Below are positions 37,753-48,922 of a stretch of 56,492 nt of DNA, piece by piece; position 1 is the first letter of the stretch, and the number at the start of each line of letters is the position of its first letter. This stretch comes from an uncultured beta proteobacterium (lineage in GTDB: Bacteria; Pseudomonadota; Gammaproteobacteria; Burkholderiales; Burkholderiaceae_C). Made by a program: the position numbers and the translations under genes. Location of the stretch: NCBI GenBank assembly GCA_903914175.1, contig CAIWNX010000001.1:1-56492 (forward strand). Direction: 5' to 3'. Below the pieces are notes generated by a model. That model worked only from the letters and a program-made list of their open reading frames with translations, searched no databases and was not told the DNA's origin.

Positions 37753-40716
37753 TTACAGCTTGTACTGAATGAAGAAGCCGATCACGTTGGCGTGGTAGTT
37801 CTGTGCGCCAGCGTCGAGCAACAGGGTGCCGCTGTCATAGGCAGCCATCGCGTTGGTGATGACGTTGTCGTAATGCCAGTCCTTGACCTGCCCCACTTCA
37901 AACCGGTCATACAGACGCACCGACAAACGCTTGCTGATCGGAATAAGCAGGTTGAAGTTCAGTGTTTGCTGCACAAAAGTCATGTTGGGCAAGGCGCTGC
38001 CGGCAATCAGCGCTGCTGCGGCCTGGTTCGCGGCAATACCGCTGATGGCCGTGCTGCCATAGTCATAGTTGATGGCAGTCGAGCTGTTGCTGTAGGTGTA
38101 GTCAACACCGAACTGCATCGTTCCCACGGTGCTTTGCAGGCCCAGGCCGAACACATTGTTGCGGTCTTCGGTGTTCATGGACCATGCATCCGACAAGGGT
38201 CGTGATCCACCCAGGCCGGCGACATTGTCAGAGCAGGCCGAGTAGCCGTAGCTCGCCAAATTGGCCAGCGTGCAGGTGTTGACGGGGGTGGCCAGCGCCG
38301 CGCCCGAGTTCAGTTGCATCGACTTCTGACCCTGCTGGTACGAGTAGAACGTGTACAGCATGGTGGCCGAAGATGGCTGGTAATTGAGCTCAAGACTGAG
38401 TGAGTTCTGCTTGTCCCGGTCAACCCCGTAGAGCGAGTCGGGATACTTGACGTCCTTGGCCTGCAGGGTCAGGCCCAGATCAAGATCCTCGCGCGCCTGG
38501 TAGTTCAAGCGGAGATTGAGAATGTTCTGGTCGCGATCGGCCTGGTCGTACTTGCGGAAGTAGTAGGAGTAGCGATTGAAGAGGTTGGCGCCCGGCGGGT
38601 TGGCGTAACCGACATAACGTGGATCGGCCGGATTGAGCGCCAGCGCCTGGGCGGCGGCAATTTGCTCTGCCGGGCTCAGACCTGGCAGGCCGGTGCCCAG
38701 GTCCGCGAAAGTGCGGTAGTTGTAATCACCGCCGCGCTTGCGATCGGTCTCATAGGAAGTGCGCAGGGTCGCATCGCTCAAGCCGCGATTGACGTAGCCC
38801 AGCTTGAACTTGTCCTCCCAGGTTTTGGCGCGCTCGCGGTAGTCACGGTCGAAGATCTCGCGCTCCAGGGAGGCATTGAAGTTACTGGTGCGCGACAACT
38901 CGTAATCACCCGAGAATCCGTAGTTCGTCTGCTGGGTCGATCGGGCCTGGCCGTACACCGGAATATTGGCACCGTTCGCCACTGCGCCTGCGAGACCGAA
39001 AGTGCAGCCGGGCACCGCCGCATATCCGGGCAGCACATAGCAGCTGCCTGCAGTGCCGGGCAGGCTGCCCGGCTGGAGTCCGACCACGGTGTCGGAAACG
39101 GAACCGTTGCCATCGGCAATGCCGCGACCAAACTGTCCTGTCAAGGGGTTGTAGGCGGTGTAGCCGCCCTTGTTGGCGGAGTCGAAATAGCGCAGTGTCC
39201 CTTTCATGCTGAGCGCATCGGCCGGTTTCACGGACAAGCCCAGGTCCAGCAGGGCCGTGTCGATTCGCTGCAGGGCGCTCTGCTGGCTCAGGGCTGCAGT
39301 GGTATTCCAGTTTGACACCAGGGTGGTGCCGGTGGCATAGCCCGGGTTGGCACTGCCGCCCAAGGTCTTCACGCCAGCAGCCGCAAGTTGCGCATTCTGC
39401 GCGGCCGAAATCGGGGCCAGCAAATCGTCATTCTGGCGGTTGGTGCCGAACGAGAGCGCAGCGTTGAAACGACCTTTGTAGAAGTCTGGCAGCGAGCGGG
39501 CGTATTCACCCTTCAGGTTGAACGCATTGTTGTCAGGATACAGATCAAAGGTGGCGGTCTGGATGTTGCCAAAAGGCAGGCTCGACATCAGGAACGGGTA
39601 CTGCACGTTGAGCGTGCTGATGTTGTTGCGAAACAGTGACATGGACGCACGCAGGTTGGCCTGCGTCAACTTGTCAGCATACTGAATACCGGCCAGCACT
39701 TCGTGGCTGCCATAGTCAATCGGCTCGGCGATTTCCGTCGACATATTGCCTGCATTCATGGCAAATGGCCGCTCACCGGTACGCCGTTCCAGACTGTAGC
39801 TGGCGTAGCTCTTCCAGTTATCGTTCAAATCCATGTCGACCCGGGCGCCGGCCTTTTTGCGAATCAGGCTGATTTCACTCTCGGGCAGACTCGCCAGTTT
39901 GTTGCTGATGGCAAGCGCCATATTGGACTGGACTGCACCGGTAGCGGCGGCGCCGGTTACTGCCGCAACCGTGCCGCTGGTGGCGTTGGGCGTGCCGGTC
40001 GTGCCATTGATGGAGGCCAGCGCCTGCGCGCCGCTGTAGGTCTTGCCGCCATAACTCCAGCACGGTGCATTGACGCTACAGGCAACCGCCGGTGTGAACG
40101 ATGAATTGCCCGTGGTGACCGCCACGGCGCTGGCCAGGCCGGTTGTGAGATCGCCGGTTCCCTGACCGTCGAACAGGGCTTTCCAGTTAGTGGAAAAAAC
40201 ATGGACCGTCTCGTTATAGAACAGCTTGAGCTTCCAGTCGTTATAGCGGCCCATTTGCACGCCATAGAACTGGTCGCTCTGCCCGCTTGCGCCACCGAAG
40301 GCCGAGAAGTAGTTGGCGCTGTCGGCCTTGTCCGCGTCGATGTCAAAGTAATTCAGGTAGGCACCTGGCCGCAGGTCCTTGTACTTGCGGAAAACAGCAT
40401 TGCGCGTGCCAGGCTCGCCCGTGAGCACACCGGCCTCAACAGCACCGCTGTACTCCCAGCCCCCGGCCGTCTTGCTGGCGGGTGCTGGCTCGTAGGGTAA
40501 TCCGTAAAGCTGCCCCGAAGGGGAGCGGCGCACGGTATCAAGGCCATCGTCGGCCAGCGCACGCGGGACGATGGAGCGGCCCGGTGGATTGAGGGCATTG
40601 CCCAGGGCCATATCGACACCTACGGCAGAGTCGGCCAGCGCCGGACCTGCGCCCCATTGGGCAAGGGCAAGGCCAACACCAGCGGCAAGCATTTTCATGC
40701 GGGGACGAGCGATCAT
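37753..40716 (-). CDS. MtrB/PioB family decaheme-associated outer membrane beta-barrel protein
   Basis: Signal peptide MIARPRMKMLAAGVGLALAQWGAGPALA; alternating beta pattern, aromatic C-terminus (FFIQYKL); adjacent to decaheme cytochrome; RBS GGGAG before ATG 40716. Confidence 0.88.
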   Translation of the reverse strand: MIARPRMKMLAAGVGLALAQWGAGPALADSAVGVDMALGNALNPPGRSIVPRALADDGLDTVRRSPSGQLYGLPYEPAPASKTAGGWEYSGAVEAGVLTGEPGTRNAVFRKYKDLRPGAYLNYFDIDADKADSANYFSAFGGASGQSDQFYGVQMGRYNDWKLKLFYNETVHVFSTNWKALFDGQGTGDLTTGLASAVAVTTGNSSFTPAVACSVNAPCWSYGGKTYSGAQALASINGTTGTPNATSGTVAAVTGAAATGAVQSNMALAISNKLASLPESEISLIRKKAGARVDMDLNDNWKSYASYSLERRTGERPFAMNAGNMSTEIAEPIDYGSHEVLAGIQYADKLTQANLRASMSLFRNNISTLNVQYPFLMSSLPFGNIQTATFDLYPDNNAFNLKGEYARSLPDFYKGRFNAALSFGTNRQNDDLLAPISAAQNAQLAAAGVKTLGGSANPGYATGTTLVSNWNTTAALSQQSALQRIDTALLDLGLSVKPADALSMKGTLRYFDSANKGGYTAYNPLTGQFGRGIADGNGSVSDTVVGLQPGSLPGTAGSCYVLPGYAAVPGCTFGLAGAVANGANIPVYGQARSTQQTNYGFSGDYELSRTSNFNASLEREIFDRDYRERAKTWEDKFKLGYVNRGLSDATLRTSYETDRKRGGDYNYRTFADLGTGLPGLSPAEQIAAAQALALNPADPRYVGYANPPGANLFNRYSYYFRKYDQADRDQNILNLRLNYQAREDLDLGLTLQAKDVKYPDSLYGVDRDKQNSLSLELNYQPSSATMLYTFYSYQQGQKSMQLNSGAALATPVNTCTLANLASYGYSACSDNVAGLGGSRPLSDAWSMNTEDRNNVFGLGLQSTVGTMQFGVDYTYSNSSTAINYDYGSTAISGIAANQAAAALIAGSALPNMTFVQQTLNFNLLIPISKRLSVRLYDRFEVGQVKDWHYDNVITNAMAAYDSGTLLLDAGAQNYHANVIGFFIQYKL

Positions 40717-40768
40717 GCGAAAACTCCCGGATAGATTGAATGGCGTCATGTGCGATCTCACTTTCAGT

Positions 40769-41812
40769 TCAGCGCTGGAAGCGGGCGCCGGATGGGCTGT
40801 TGCTGCCATGAATCGTGGAGTGGCAGTTCTGGCAGGATCGACCGGTCATGCGTTTGCTGGCCAGCGCTGCTGTGGCAGCAGCGGCCGTGTTGGCTTGCAG
40901 CCCAGTATTGGTCTGTCCGAACGATGTCGAATCGCCATTGACGACGGTGCCCAGCGTGTTGTTGCCAAACACTGCATGGCCCATGGTGCCCGTGGTGCTA
41001 TGGCAGCCCGCGCACAGGGCAGGGCGCGTCTGCACCAACAGCTTGTCGGCGTTGGAGCCGTGGGCGGCATGACAGTTCATGCAGTTCTCACGCACCGGGG
41101 CGTGCTCCCACAGGAAGGGGCCGCGTTTTTCTGCATGGCAGGTGTAGCACAGGTCGTTGATGCTGTCGGCCTTGAGCAGTTTTTTGGCGGTGCTGCCATG
41201 CGGGTTGTGGCAGTCCACGCAGGTCATCTTGCCTTCCGGAACCGGCATGTGCGACTTCTTGCGAAACTCGGCGCGCTGCTGCTGGTGACAGGTCTGGCAA
41301 GTCTCGGTGATGCCGGCTTTTTTCAGCAAACCGTTGCTGGAAAAGCGCGCCATCGGGTTGTGACAGTCAGAGCAACCCAGCTTGTTGCTGGCGTGCGCGG
41401 AGCCCGGCCAGTTGATGCGTTGCCCGCCGGTGTGACAGTTCAGGCACTGGGCGGTCTGCTTTTCAATCGGTGTGTTCCACTCCTTGGAGAAGCCGACGAT
41501 CAGGTTCTTGTCAGTGGCATTGAGCACATGCAGCGAGCCGTTGCCGTGGCATGCCTCGCAGACGGACTTTTCCGTGTCATTGCGCGGGTTTTCGCGGAAG
41601 ACCTTGGCGTGTTGCGTATGTCCAAAAAGATTCTTCTCGGTATCGTGGCACGTGACACAGCGCTTTTCGCCGACCATGCGGGCATTGGCCATGGGGTCGG
41701 CCGCAGCGTCGGTCGCCGCCGTTGCAGCACGCGCTGGCAGGAAGCCAGATAGCAGCGCCAACCCGGCGACCAAGCACCACCTGCGCAACGGAATTGAATA
41801 TTTTTTTGCCAT
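40769..41812 (-). CDS. Decaheme c-type cytochrome, PioA/MtrA/DmsE family
   Basis: Ten CxxCH motifs (CVTCH, CEACH, CLNCH, CSDCH, CQTCH, CVDCH, CYTCH, CMNCH, CAGCH, CQNCH); start at MAKKYS. Confidence 0.93.
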   Translation of the reverse strand: MAKKYSIPLRRWCLVAGLALLSGFLPARAATAATDAAADPMANARMVGEKRCVTCHDTEKNLFGHTQHAKVFRENPRNDTEKSVCEACHGNGSLHVLNATDKNLIVGFSKEWNTPIEKQTAQCLNCHTGGQRINWPGSAHASNKLGCSDCHNPMARFSSNGLLKKAGITETCQTCHQQQRAEFRKKSHMPVPEGKMTCVDCHNPHGSTAKKLLKADSINDLCYTCHAEKRGPFLWEHAPVRENCMNCHAAHGSNADKLLVQTRPALCAGCHSTTGTMGHAVFGNNTLGTVVNGDSTSFGQTNTGLQANTAAAATAALASKRMTGRSCQNCHSTIHGSNSPSGARFQR

Positions 41813-41895
41813 CTGCAAATCTCCTAATGCCAATGAGCCAGTCACATCGACAACGTGACACGTAAGCAACGGTAAGAAGTTAGGCGCAGAATTGG

Positions 41896-41931
41896 CTTAA
41901 GAAATTACTTGAAAGATTAAGACTTCCTAAG
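41896..41931. promoter_or_regulatory. Phased CTTAA-like half-sites in the divergent decaheme/response-regulator intergenic region
   Basis: Minus strand reads CTTAG...CTTAA...(CAAGTAA)...CTTAAG with starts at 0, 10, (20), 30 bp. Confidence 0.4.
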
Positions 41932-42050
41932 ACCCGGCTCGGAATTCCGGGATTTGTCAGTACTAACCCTTGGAATTGAAATGAGTCTCGGGGTAAACAC
42001 TGTGTGGCACATAGCTGACGCTTGGCGCTGATTGAAACGAATGAGGAACG

Positions 42051-42713
42051 ATGCGACTGTTGCTTGTTGAAGATGATGCCCTGTTGGGTGCCGGACTGCG
42101 TGCCGCGCTCAGCAGGTGGGGCTTCGCAGTAACCTGGGTCAGACAGGGGGGTGCCGCGCTGGACCAACTGGCAGCCGAGGAATTCACCGCCATGGTGCTG
42201 GACATTGGCCTTCCTGACATGAGTGGACTCGATGTGTTGCGCCGACTGCGTGCGACTGGCAATGCCCTGCCAGTCCTGGTTCTCACGGCCCGCGATACCA
42301 CATACGACAAGGTGGTCAGCCTCGACCATGGCGCGGATGACTACCTGGTCAAGACCACCGATATGGAGGAACTGGTGGCGCGCTTGCGCGCACTGATTCG
42401 CCGCGCCGGCCGTGGTGGTGGCGCGTTGAGCATCGGTGACCTGACAATGAATTTGGACGCCCGTACCGTCACAAAAAAGGGGGAGCCCGTTAGCTTGTCG
42501 AAACGCGAATTTGACATACTGCGCGCGCTGATGGAGGGTGCCGGGCGCGTTCTCACCCGCAATCAACTCGAGCAGTCGATTTACGGATCTGCCCACCAAG
42601 TCGACAGCAATGCGCTTGAGGTGCACATTCACAATCTGCGCCTCAAGATAGGCGCAGCCACCCTCAAGACCGTGCGGGGTGTCGGCTACACCATCGGCGG
42701 GGCCGCCCTTTGA
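42051..42713 (+). CDS. QseB/PmrA-type OmpR-family response regulator
   Basis: MRLLLVEDDALLGAGLRAAL, LDIGLPDMSGLDVLRRLRATGNALPVLVLTARD, winged-helix output domain. Confidence 0.92.
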   Translation: MRLLLVEDDALLGAGLRAALSRWGFAVTWVRQGGAALDQLAAEEFTAMVLDIGLPDMSGLDVLRRLRATGNALPVLVLTARDTTYDKVVSLDHGADDYLVKTTDMEELVARLRALIRRAGRGGGALSIGDLTMNLDARTVTKKGEPVSLSKREFDILRALMEGAGRVLTRNQLEQSIYGSAHQVDSNALEVHIHNLRLKIGAATLKTVRGVGYTIGGAAL

Positions 42714-44203
42714 TCGCGCTGCAACGCCATTCGCTCAGCCGGCGCCTGCTGCTGAGCTTGCTGGTCGTGACCTTTGGCTGCTGGAGCGTGATGGCCTGGC
42801 TGACCGTGCAGGACAGCGTCAACGAAATTGATGAACTCTTTGATGCCCACCTGGCCCAAACCGCCCTGGCCTTGCTACGCGTTACGGACCCGGACGAAAA
42901 TGACCCGGTTGCGATCCCAAATCGGACCGAAGACCCAGCCCTTAGCGAAATCTTTCGACAGTGGCGGGAGTTGTCGGAGCGCCTCGGCGAGTTTCGGAAT
43001 ACGCCCAATGCGCAAAAATTTTCGAAGACGCCCACAGCACCCGCGCTCACAGGTTCAACCAATGCCCTGCACGCCGCTTACGAAAAGAACCTGCGCTACC
43101 AGGTCTGGAGCGGTCAGGGGACTTTGATTTTGAATTCTGCCAATGCACCGCCGGTGCCGATGGCCGACCGGGACGGCTATTCGCAGAGCACCGATCGGGA
43201 TGGCCGGGTCTGGCGTCACTTTGGCGTCTGGGATCAGCATCACGACTTCCGCATTCTGGTCTCTGAAGCCAATGATTTGCGCGGCCAACTGGTGAACCGT
43301 ATTGCCCTGCACGTCGCGCGCCCGCTGGCGCTTGGCCTGCCGATCTGGATCCTGCTGCTCTGGTTTTCCATCCGGCGCGGCCTTGATCCGCTGCGCACGC
43401 TGGCGCGTGAAATAGCCAAGCGAAAGCCCCAGAACCTCATGCCAATCAATGCAAGTGACGCCCCGCAAGAGGTGCGCCCCATGGTTCTGGCGCTGAACGA
43501 CCTGCTGCAACGCATGACGCACACGCTTGAAGGCGAGCAGCGGTTCACCGCGCACGCCGCTCATGAGTTGCGCACGCCGCTGGCGGCAATCCAGGCCCAG
43601 TTGTATTTGGCCCATACGGCGGAGGGGAAAACGCAGCGAATGCAGGCCCTGACCGAGTTGCAGCAGGCGGTTGAACGGGCGATTCGGCTGGTGAGTCAGA
43701 TGCTGATTCTGGCCCGCCTTGACCCGGAGCAGGCACTGCCGGATGTCCACGTGGTGAATTTTGGTGAAGTGGTGCAACTGGTCTGCGCCGAATTGGCGCC
43801 GCTTGCCTTGCAGCGCGATCAGACGCTTGACCTGGTGCTCGAGCCTGGGTTGGCACCACTGTCAGGAAACGCGGACATGCTGTCCATACTGATCCGCAAT
43901 CTGGTGGACAACGCCATCCGCTACACCCCCTGCGGTGGCCACATCAATATCGATGTGCGCAACAGCGAGTCCGGCCTGCGCTTGCAGGTCTGCGACGACG
44001 GTCCCGGGATCCCCGAGGCACAGCGCGAACGTGTGTTTGACCGCTTCTACCGGCTTGCGGGCCAGGAGCAGTCTGGCACCGGCCTTGGACTGGCCATCAC
44101 GCGGCGCATCGCGGAACTGCATAAGGCACGCATTGTCCTGTCTGAAGGTCAATCGCAGCGTGGGGTCACGGTCAGCGTATTGTTTTCTGTGTCACAGGAA
44201 TAA
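42710..44203 (+). CDS. QseC/PmrB-type sensor histidine kinase
   Basis: H-box FTAHAAHELRTPLAAIQAQ, N-box LVDNAIRYTP, G-box SGTGLGLAI; ATGA-type overlap with regulator. Confidence 0.92.
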   Translation: MIALQRHSLSRRLLLSLLVVTFGCWSVMAWLTVQDSVNEIDELFDAHLAQTALALLRVTDPDENDPVAIPNRTEDPALSEIFRQWRELSERLGEFRNTPNAQKFSKTPTAPALTGSTNALHAAYEKNLRYQVWSGQGTLILNSANAPPVPMADRDGYSQSTDRDGRVWRHFGVWDQHHDFRILVSEANDLRGQLVNRIALHVARPLALGLPIWILLLWFSIRRGLDPLRTLAREIAKRKPQNLMPINASDAPQEVRPMVLALNDLLQRMTHTLEGEQRFTAHAAHELRTPLAAIQAQLYLAHTAEGKTQRMQALTELQQAVERAIRLVSQMLILARLDPEQALPDVHVVNFGEVVQLVCAELAPLALQRDQTLDLVLEPGLAPLSGNADMLSILIRNLVDNAIRYTPCGGHINIDVRNSESGLRLQVCDDGPGIPEAQRERVFDRFYRLAGQEQSGTGLGLAITRRIAELHKARIVLSEGQSQRGVTVSVLFSVSQE

Positions 44204-44270
44204 GAGCGCTGCATAAGCAATCGATGCTTTAAAAGTTTGATCTCTTGAAATGAAATTTTTTTGGTAGTGG

Positions 44271-44316
44271 ATCGGGTTGTGTATAGTCGCGCCAACCCGA
44301 TTTTTGAAATTCGGGT
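44271..44316 (+). promoter_or_regulatory. Three mutually complementary segments in HiPIP leader (ATCGGGTT, AACCCGAT, TCGGGT)
   Basis: 44271-44278 pairs with 44294-44301; 44295-44300 pairs with 44311-44316; T-run after the second segment. Confidence 0.45.
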
Positions 44317-44345
44317 ATCACCAACTATTTGAGGAGTACGAAATC

Positions 44346-44630
44346 TTGAATGCATCAAACCAACGTCGCCAGTTCTTGAAAGTCGCAGGCGCAGCGCTCG
44401 CCATGATCCCGGTCGTGGCCTTTACCAACCAAGCTTTTGCTGCCACCAACGCCGGGATGCGAGCCGCCCTGAAATATCAGGATAAGCCGTTGGCTGAAAA
44501 AAGCTGTGCCAATTGCATGCAGTTCGCCCCCGGCGCTTCTGCAACAGCGCCAGGTGCTTGCAAGATCATGCCGGGTGATACCGAAATTTCTCCAACAGGC
44601 TACTGCACTGCCTGGGTCAAGAAACCCTGA
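44346..44630 (+). CDS. High-potential iron-sulfur protein (HiPIP), Tat-exported, PioC-like
   Basis: Tat-type RRQFLKVAGAA; CANC-x14-C-x14-C with GYCTAW; likely TTG start at 44346 with GAGGAG at 44331-44336. Confidence 0.88.
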   Translation: MNASNQRRQFLKVAGAALAMIPVVAFTNQAFAATNAGMRAALKYQDKPLAEKSCANCMQFAPGASATAPGACKIMPGDTEISPTGYCTAWVKKP

Positions 44631-44635
44631 AGAAT

Positions 44636-44668
44636 GGCAGGGGGGTGAGTTCAATCACCCCAACTGCC
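44636..44668. terminator. Extended hairpin between convergent HiPIP and aldo/keto reductase genes
   Basis: GGCAG-g-GGGGTGA-gttcaa-TCACCCC-aa-CTGCC; no strong U-tract. Confidence 0.45.
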
Positions 44669-46651
<1,983 letters not shown>

Positions 46652-46746
46652 GGTCAGGGCAAAGCACCGAGCTAAAGGCGACCCGCGAAGTCGCACGACC
46701 GCGCCGTAAAACCTGTTCACAGCGCGCTGTGGGTAAACTGCCCTGC

Positions 46747-47874
46747 ATGCAGACCACCACATCCTGGGACACGCTGGCCGGCCAGTACCGGTTGCACCCC
46801 GGCGCAACGCCTGCCATCGTTGGCCAACGCCCGGTGCTGGGGGCCGGGCGGCTTGGGCAGTTGCTGCGGGGGCAGCGCGGCGAACAGGTCAGCAGCAGCC
46901 TCGGTAATATTTTTACGCTTTGTTCTCACGCGCACCGTCGCACGGCGGCACTGGCGCTGGCGGCCGCGCAGACGGCTGCGCCGATCCCGCAGCCAGCGCC
47001 CGTGTTGCTGATGCTGGAGACGGCACGTGACCATTTGCGCAGCATCGCACTCGATTGGCCGCAACGCTTGCCTGACGCAGCGTTGGGCGCGCCGGCGCTG
47101 GAATGGCTGCGTGGCTGCCCTTTGCGCTTGGTGGCACCGCGTGCGCTCAGTGATGCCGATGCGGCCTGGCAGTCACTGGCCGATCTGCGCTACTGGCTGG
47201 CGCGCGACATCCTCGCGCAGGACTTGACGCTCTGGCTGACGCAGCAGTGCGAACCCGATGCGCTGGTGCGCTGGTGTGAGGCCCATGCGCAGCGATTGCC
47301 GCCAGCGCGCTGTCTGGCAGCATGGCAGCCGCTGGCGCACGTGTTGCGACCCCCGATGCGCCGCCTCGACGTGCTCGACACCGACCCGGTCGTGCAGCAT
47401 GCGCACCTCACGCAACTGGCGCAGGCGATTGCCGATGTGCCCGACTTTGTTCAGCACCCGACCTGGCGCGGTCAGTGCGCCGAGACCGGCGCCTGGGCGC
47501 GGCTGCGCCATCGGCAAACGGCGTTGATTCCTGACAGCGCCTGGACGCGCCTGAGTGCACGCTGGCTGGAACTGATCGAGTTGGCCGCTGCCACACCGCA
47601 GGCTGCGGCGCCGCTGCTGGCCAGCGGCGCCCTGCACCTGGCGCCGGGCCAGGCGCTGGCCTGGTCCGAGATGGCGCGCGGCCTCTTGTTGCACTGGGTG
47701 CAGCTGGATGCCGAGGGTGCGGTGCAGGACTACCGGGTGCTGGCGCCGACCGAGTGGAATTTTCATCCCGATGGTGCGCTGGGGCGTGCCGTTGCGGCAC
47801 TGGCACCGGGTGACACGGTGGCGGCGCGCGCGCTGGCGGCCGCTTACGACCCCTGCGTTGTTTGCACGGTATAG
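46747..47874 (+). CDS. HupK/HoxV-like hydrogenase accessory protein (large-subunit-like)
   Basis: L1-like NIFTLCSHAHRRTAALALAAA; C-terminus AAAYDPCVVCTV; immediately upstream of sensor hydrogenase genes. Confidence 0.75.
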   Translation: MQTTTSWDTLAGQYRLHPGATPAIVGQRPVLGAGRLGQLLRGQRGEQVSSSLGNIFTLCSHAHRRTAALALAAAQTAAPIPQPAPVLLMLETARDHLRSIALDWPQRLPDAALGAPALEWLRGCPLRLVAPRALSDADAAWQSLADLRYWLARDILAQDLTLWLTQQCEPDALVRWCEAHAQRLPPARCLAAWQPLAHVLRPPMRRLDVLDTDPVVQHAHLTQLAQAIADVPDFVQHPTWRGQCAETGAWARLRHRQTALIPDSAWTRLSARWLELIELAAATPQAAAPLLASGALHLAPGQALAWSEMARGLLLHWVQLDAEGAVQDYRVLAPTEWNFHPDGALGRAVAALAPGDTVAARALAAAYDPCVVCTV

Positions 47875-47920
47875 ACTGCGGAAAACGGGGAGACCAACAA
47901 TCCATGACAAGGGAGCCGGG

Positions 47921-48922
47921 ATGACGCTCAATGTGCTGTGGCTGCAGTCCGGCGGATGCGGTGGCTGCAGCATGTCTTTGTTGTGCGCCGACGCAGCCGA
48001 TCTGCCGCAGCTACTGCGGCGTAACGGCGTCGAGATGCTGTGGCATCCGGCACTCTCAATCGAAGGCGAGCAGGACCTGCTCGATTTGTTGGCCGATTGC
48101 CTGACCGGACGCGTGCGGCTCGACGCGCTGTGCATCGAAGGCGCGTTGTTGCGCGGTCCGCAGGGCAGCGGTCGTTTTCATGTTTTATCCGGCACTGATG
48201 TGCCGATGATCGAGTGGGTGCGCAAGCTTGCCGCTGTTGCCACCCATGTGCTGGCAGTGGGCAGTTGCGCGGCTTGGGGTGGCATCACGGCCAGTGGCAG
48301 TAACCCGACCGATGCCTGCGGCTTGCAGTTTGAGGACGAGCGCCGTGGTGGTTTGCTGGGTGCCGGTTTTGTAGCGCGTGGCGGTCTGCCAGTGATCAAC
48401 ATCGCGGGCTGCCCGACGCACCCGGACTGGATCACGGACACGCTGATGGCGCTCGCTGCTGGCCTGCTGGGTACCGACGATCTGGACCCGCTCGGGCGGC
48501 CGCGCTTCTATGCCGATCAACTGGTGCACCACGGCTGCACGCGCAACGAGTACTACGAATACAAGGCCAGCGCCGCCAAGCCATCCGACCTGGGCTGCAC
48601 CATGGAGAACATGGGCTGCAAGGGCACGCAGGCGCATGCCGACTGCAACACCCGGCTCTGGAACGGGCACGGCTCCTGCACGCGCGCCGGCTATGCCTGC
48701 ATCAGTTGCACCGAGCCCGGCTTTCAAAGTCCGGGCCATCCGTTTCACCTCACGCCCAAGCTCGCCGGCATCCCGACCGGGCTGCCGATCGACATGCCCA
48801 AGGCCTGGTTTGTTGCGCTGGCGTCGCTGTCCAAGAGCGCCACACCCAAGCGCGTCAAGAAGAACTCTCACAGCGATCATCTGGCCGTGCCGCCAGTGTC
48901 GCGCAAGACCGGGCTGCGGTGA
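47921..48922 (+). CDS. hoxB: Regulatory (H2-sensing) [NiFe] hydrogenase small subunit
   Basis: LWLQSGGCGGCSMSLLCAD, VGSCAAWGGI, NIAGCPTHPDW, Fe-S cysteines; no Tat signal; next to large subunit and PAS kinase. Confidence 0.9.
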   Translation: MTLNVLWLQSGGCGGCSMSLLCADAADLPQLLRRNGVEMLWHPALSIEGEQDLLDLLADCLTGRVRLDALCIEGALLRGPQGSGRFHVLSGTDVPMIEWVRKLAAVATHVLAVGSCAAWGGITASGSNPTDACGLQFEDERRGGLLGAGFVARGGLPVINIAGCPTHPDWITDTLMALAAGLLGTDDLDPLGRPRFYADQLVHHGCTRNEYYEYKASAAKPSDLGCTMENMGCKGTQAHADCNTRLWNGHGSCTRAGYACISCTEPGFQSPGHPFHLTPKLAGIPTGLPIDMPKAWFVALASLSKSATPKRVKKNSHSDHLAVPPVSRKTGLR

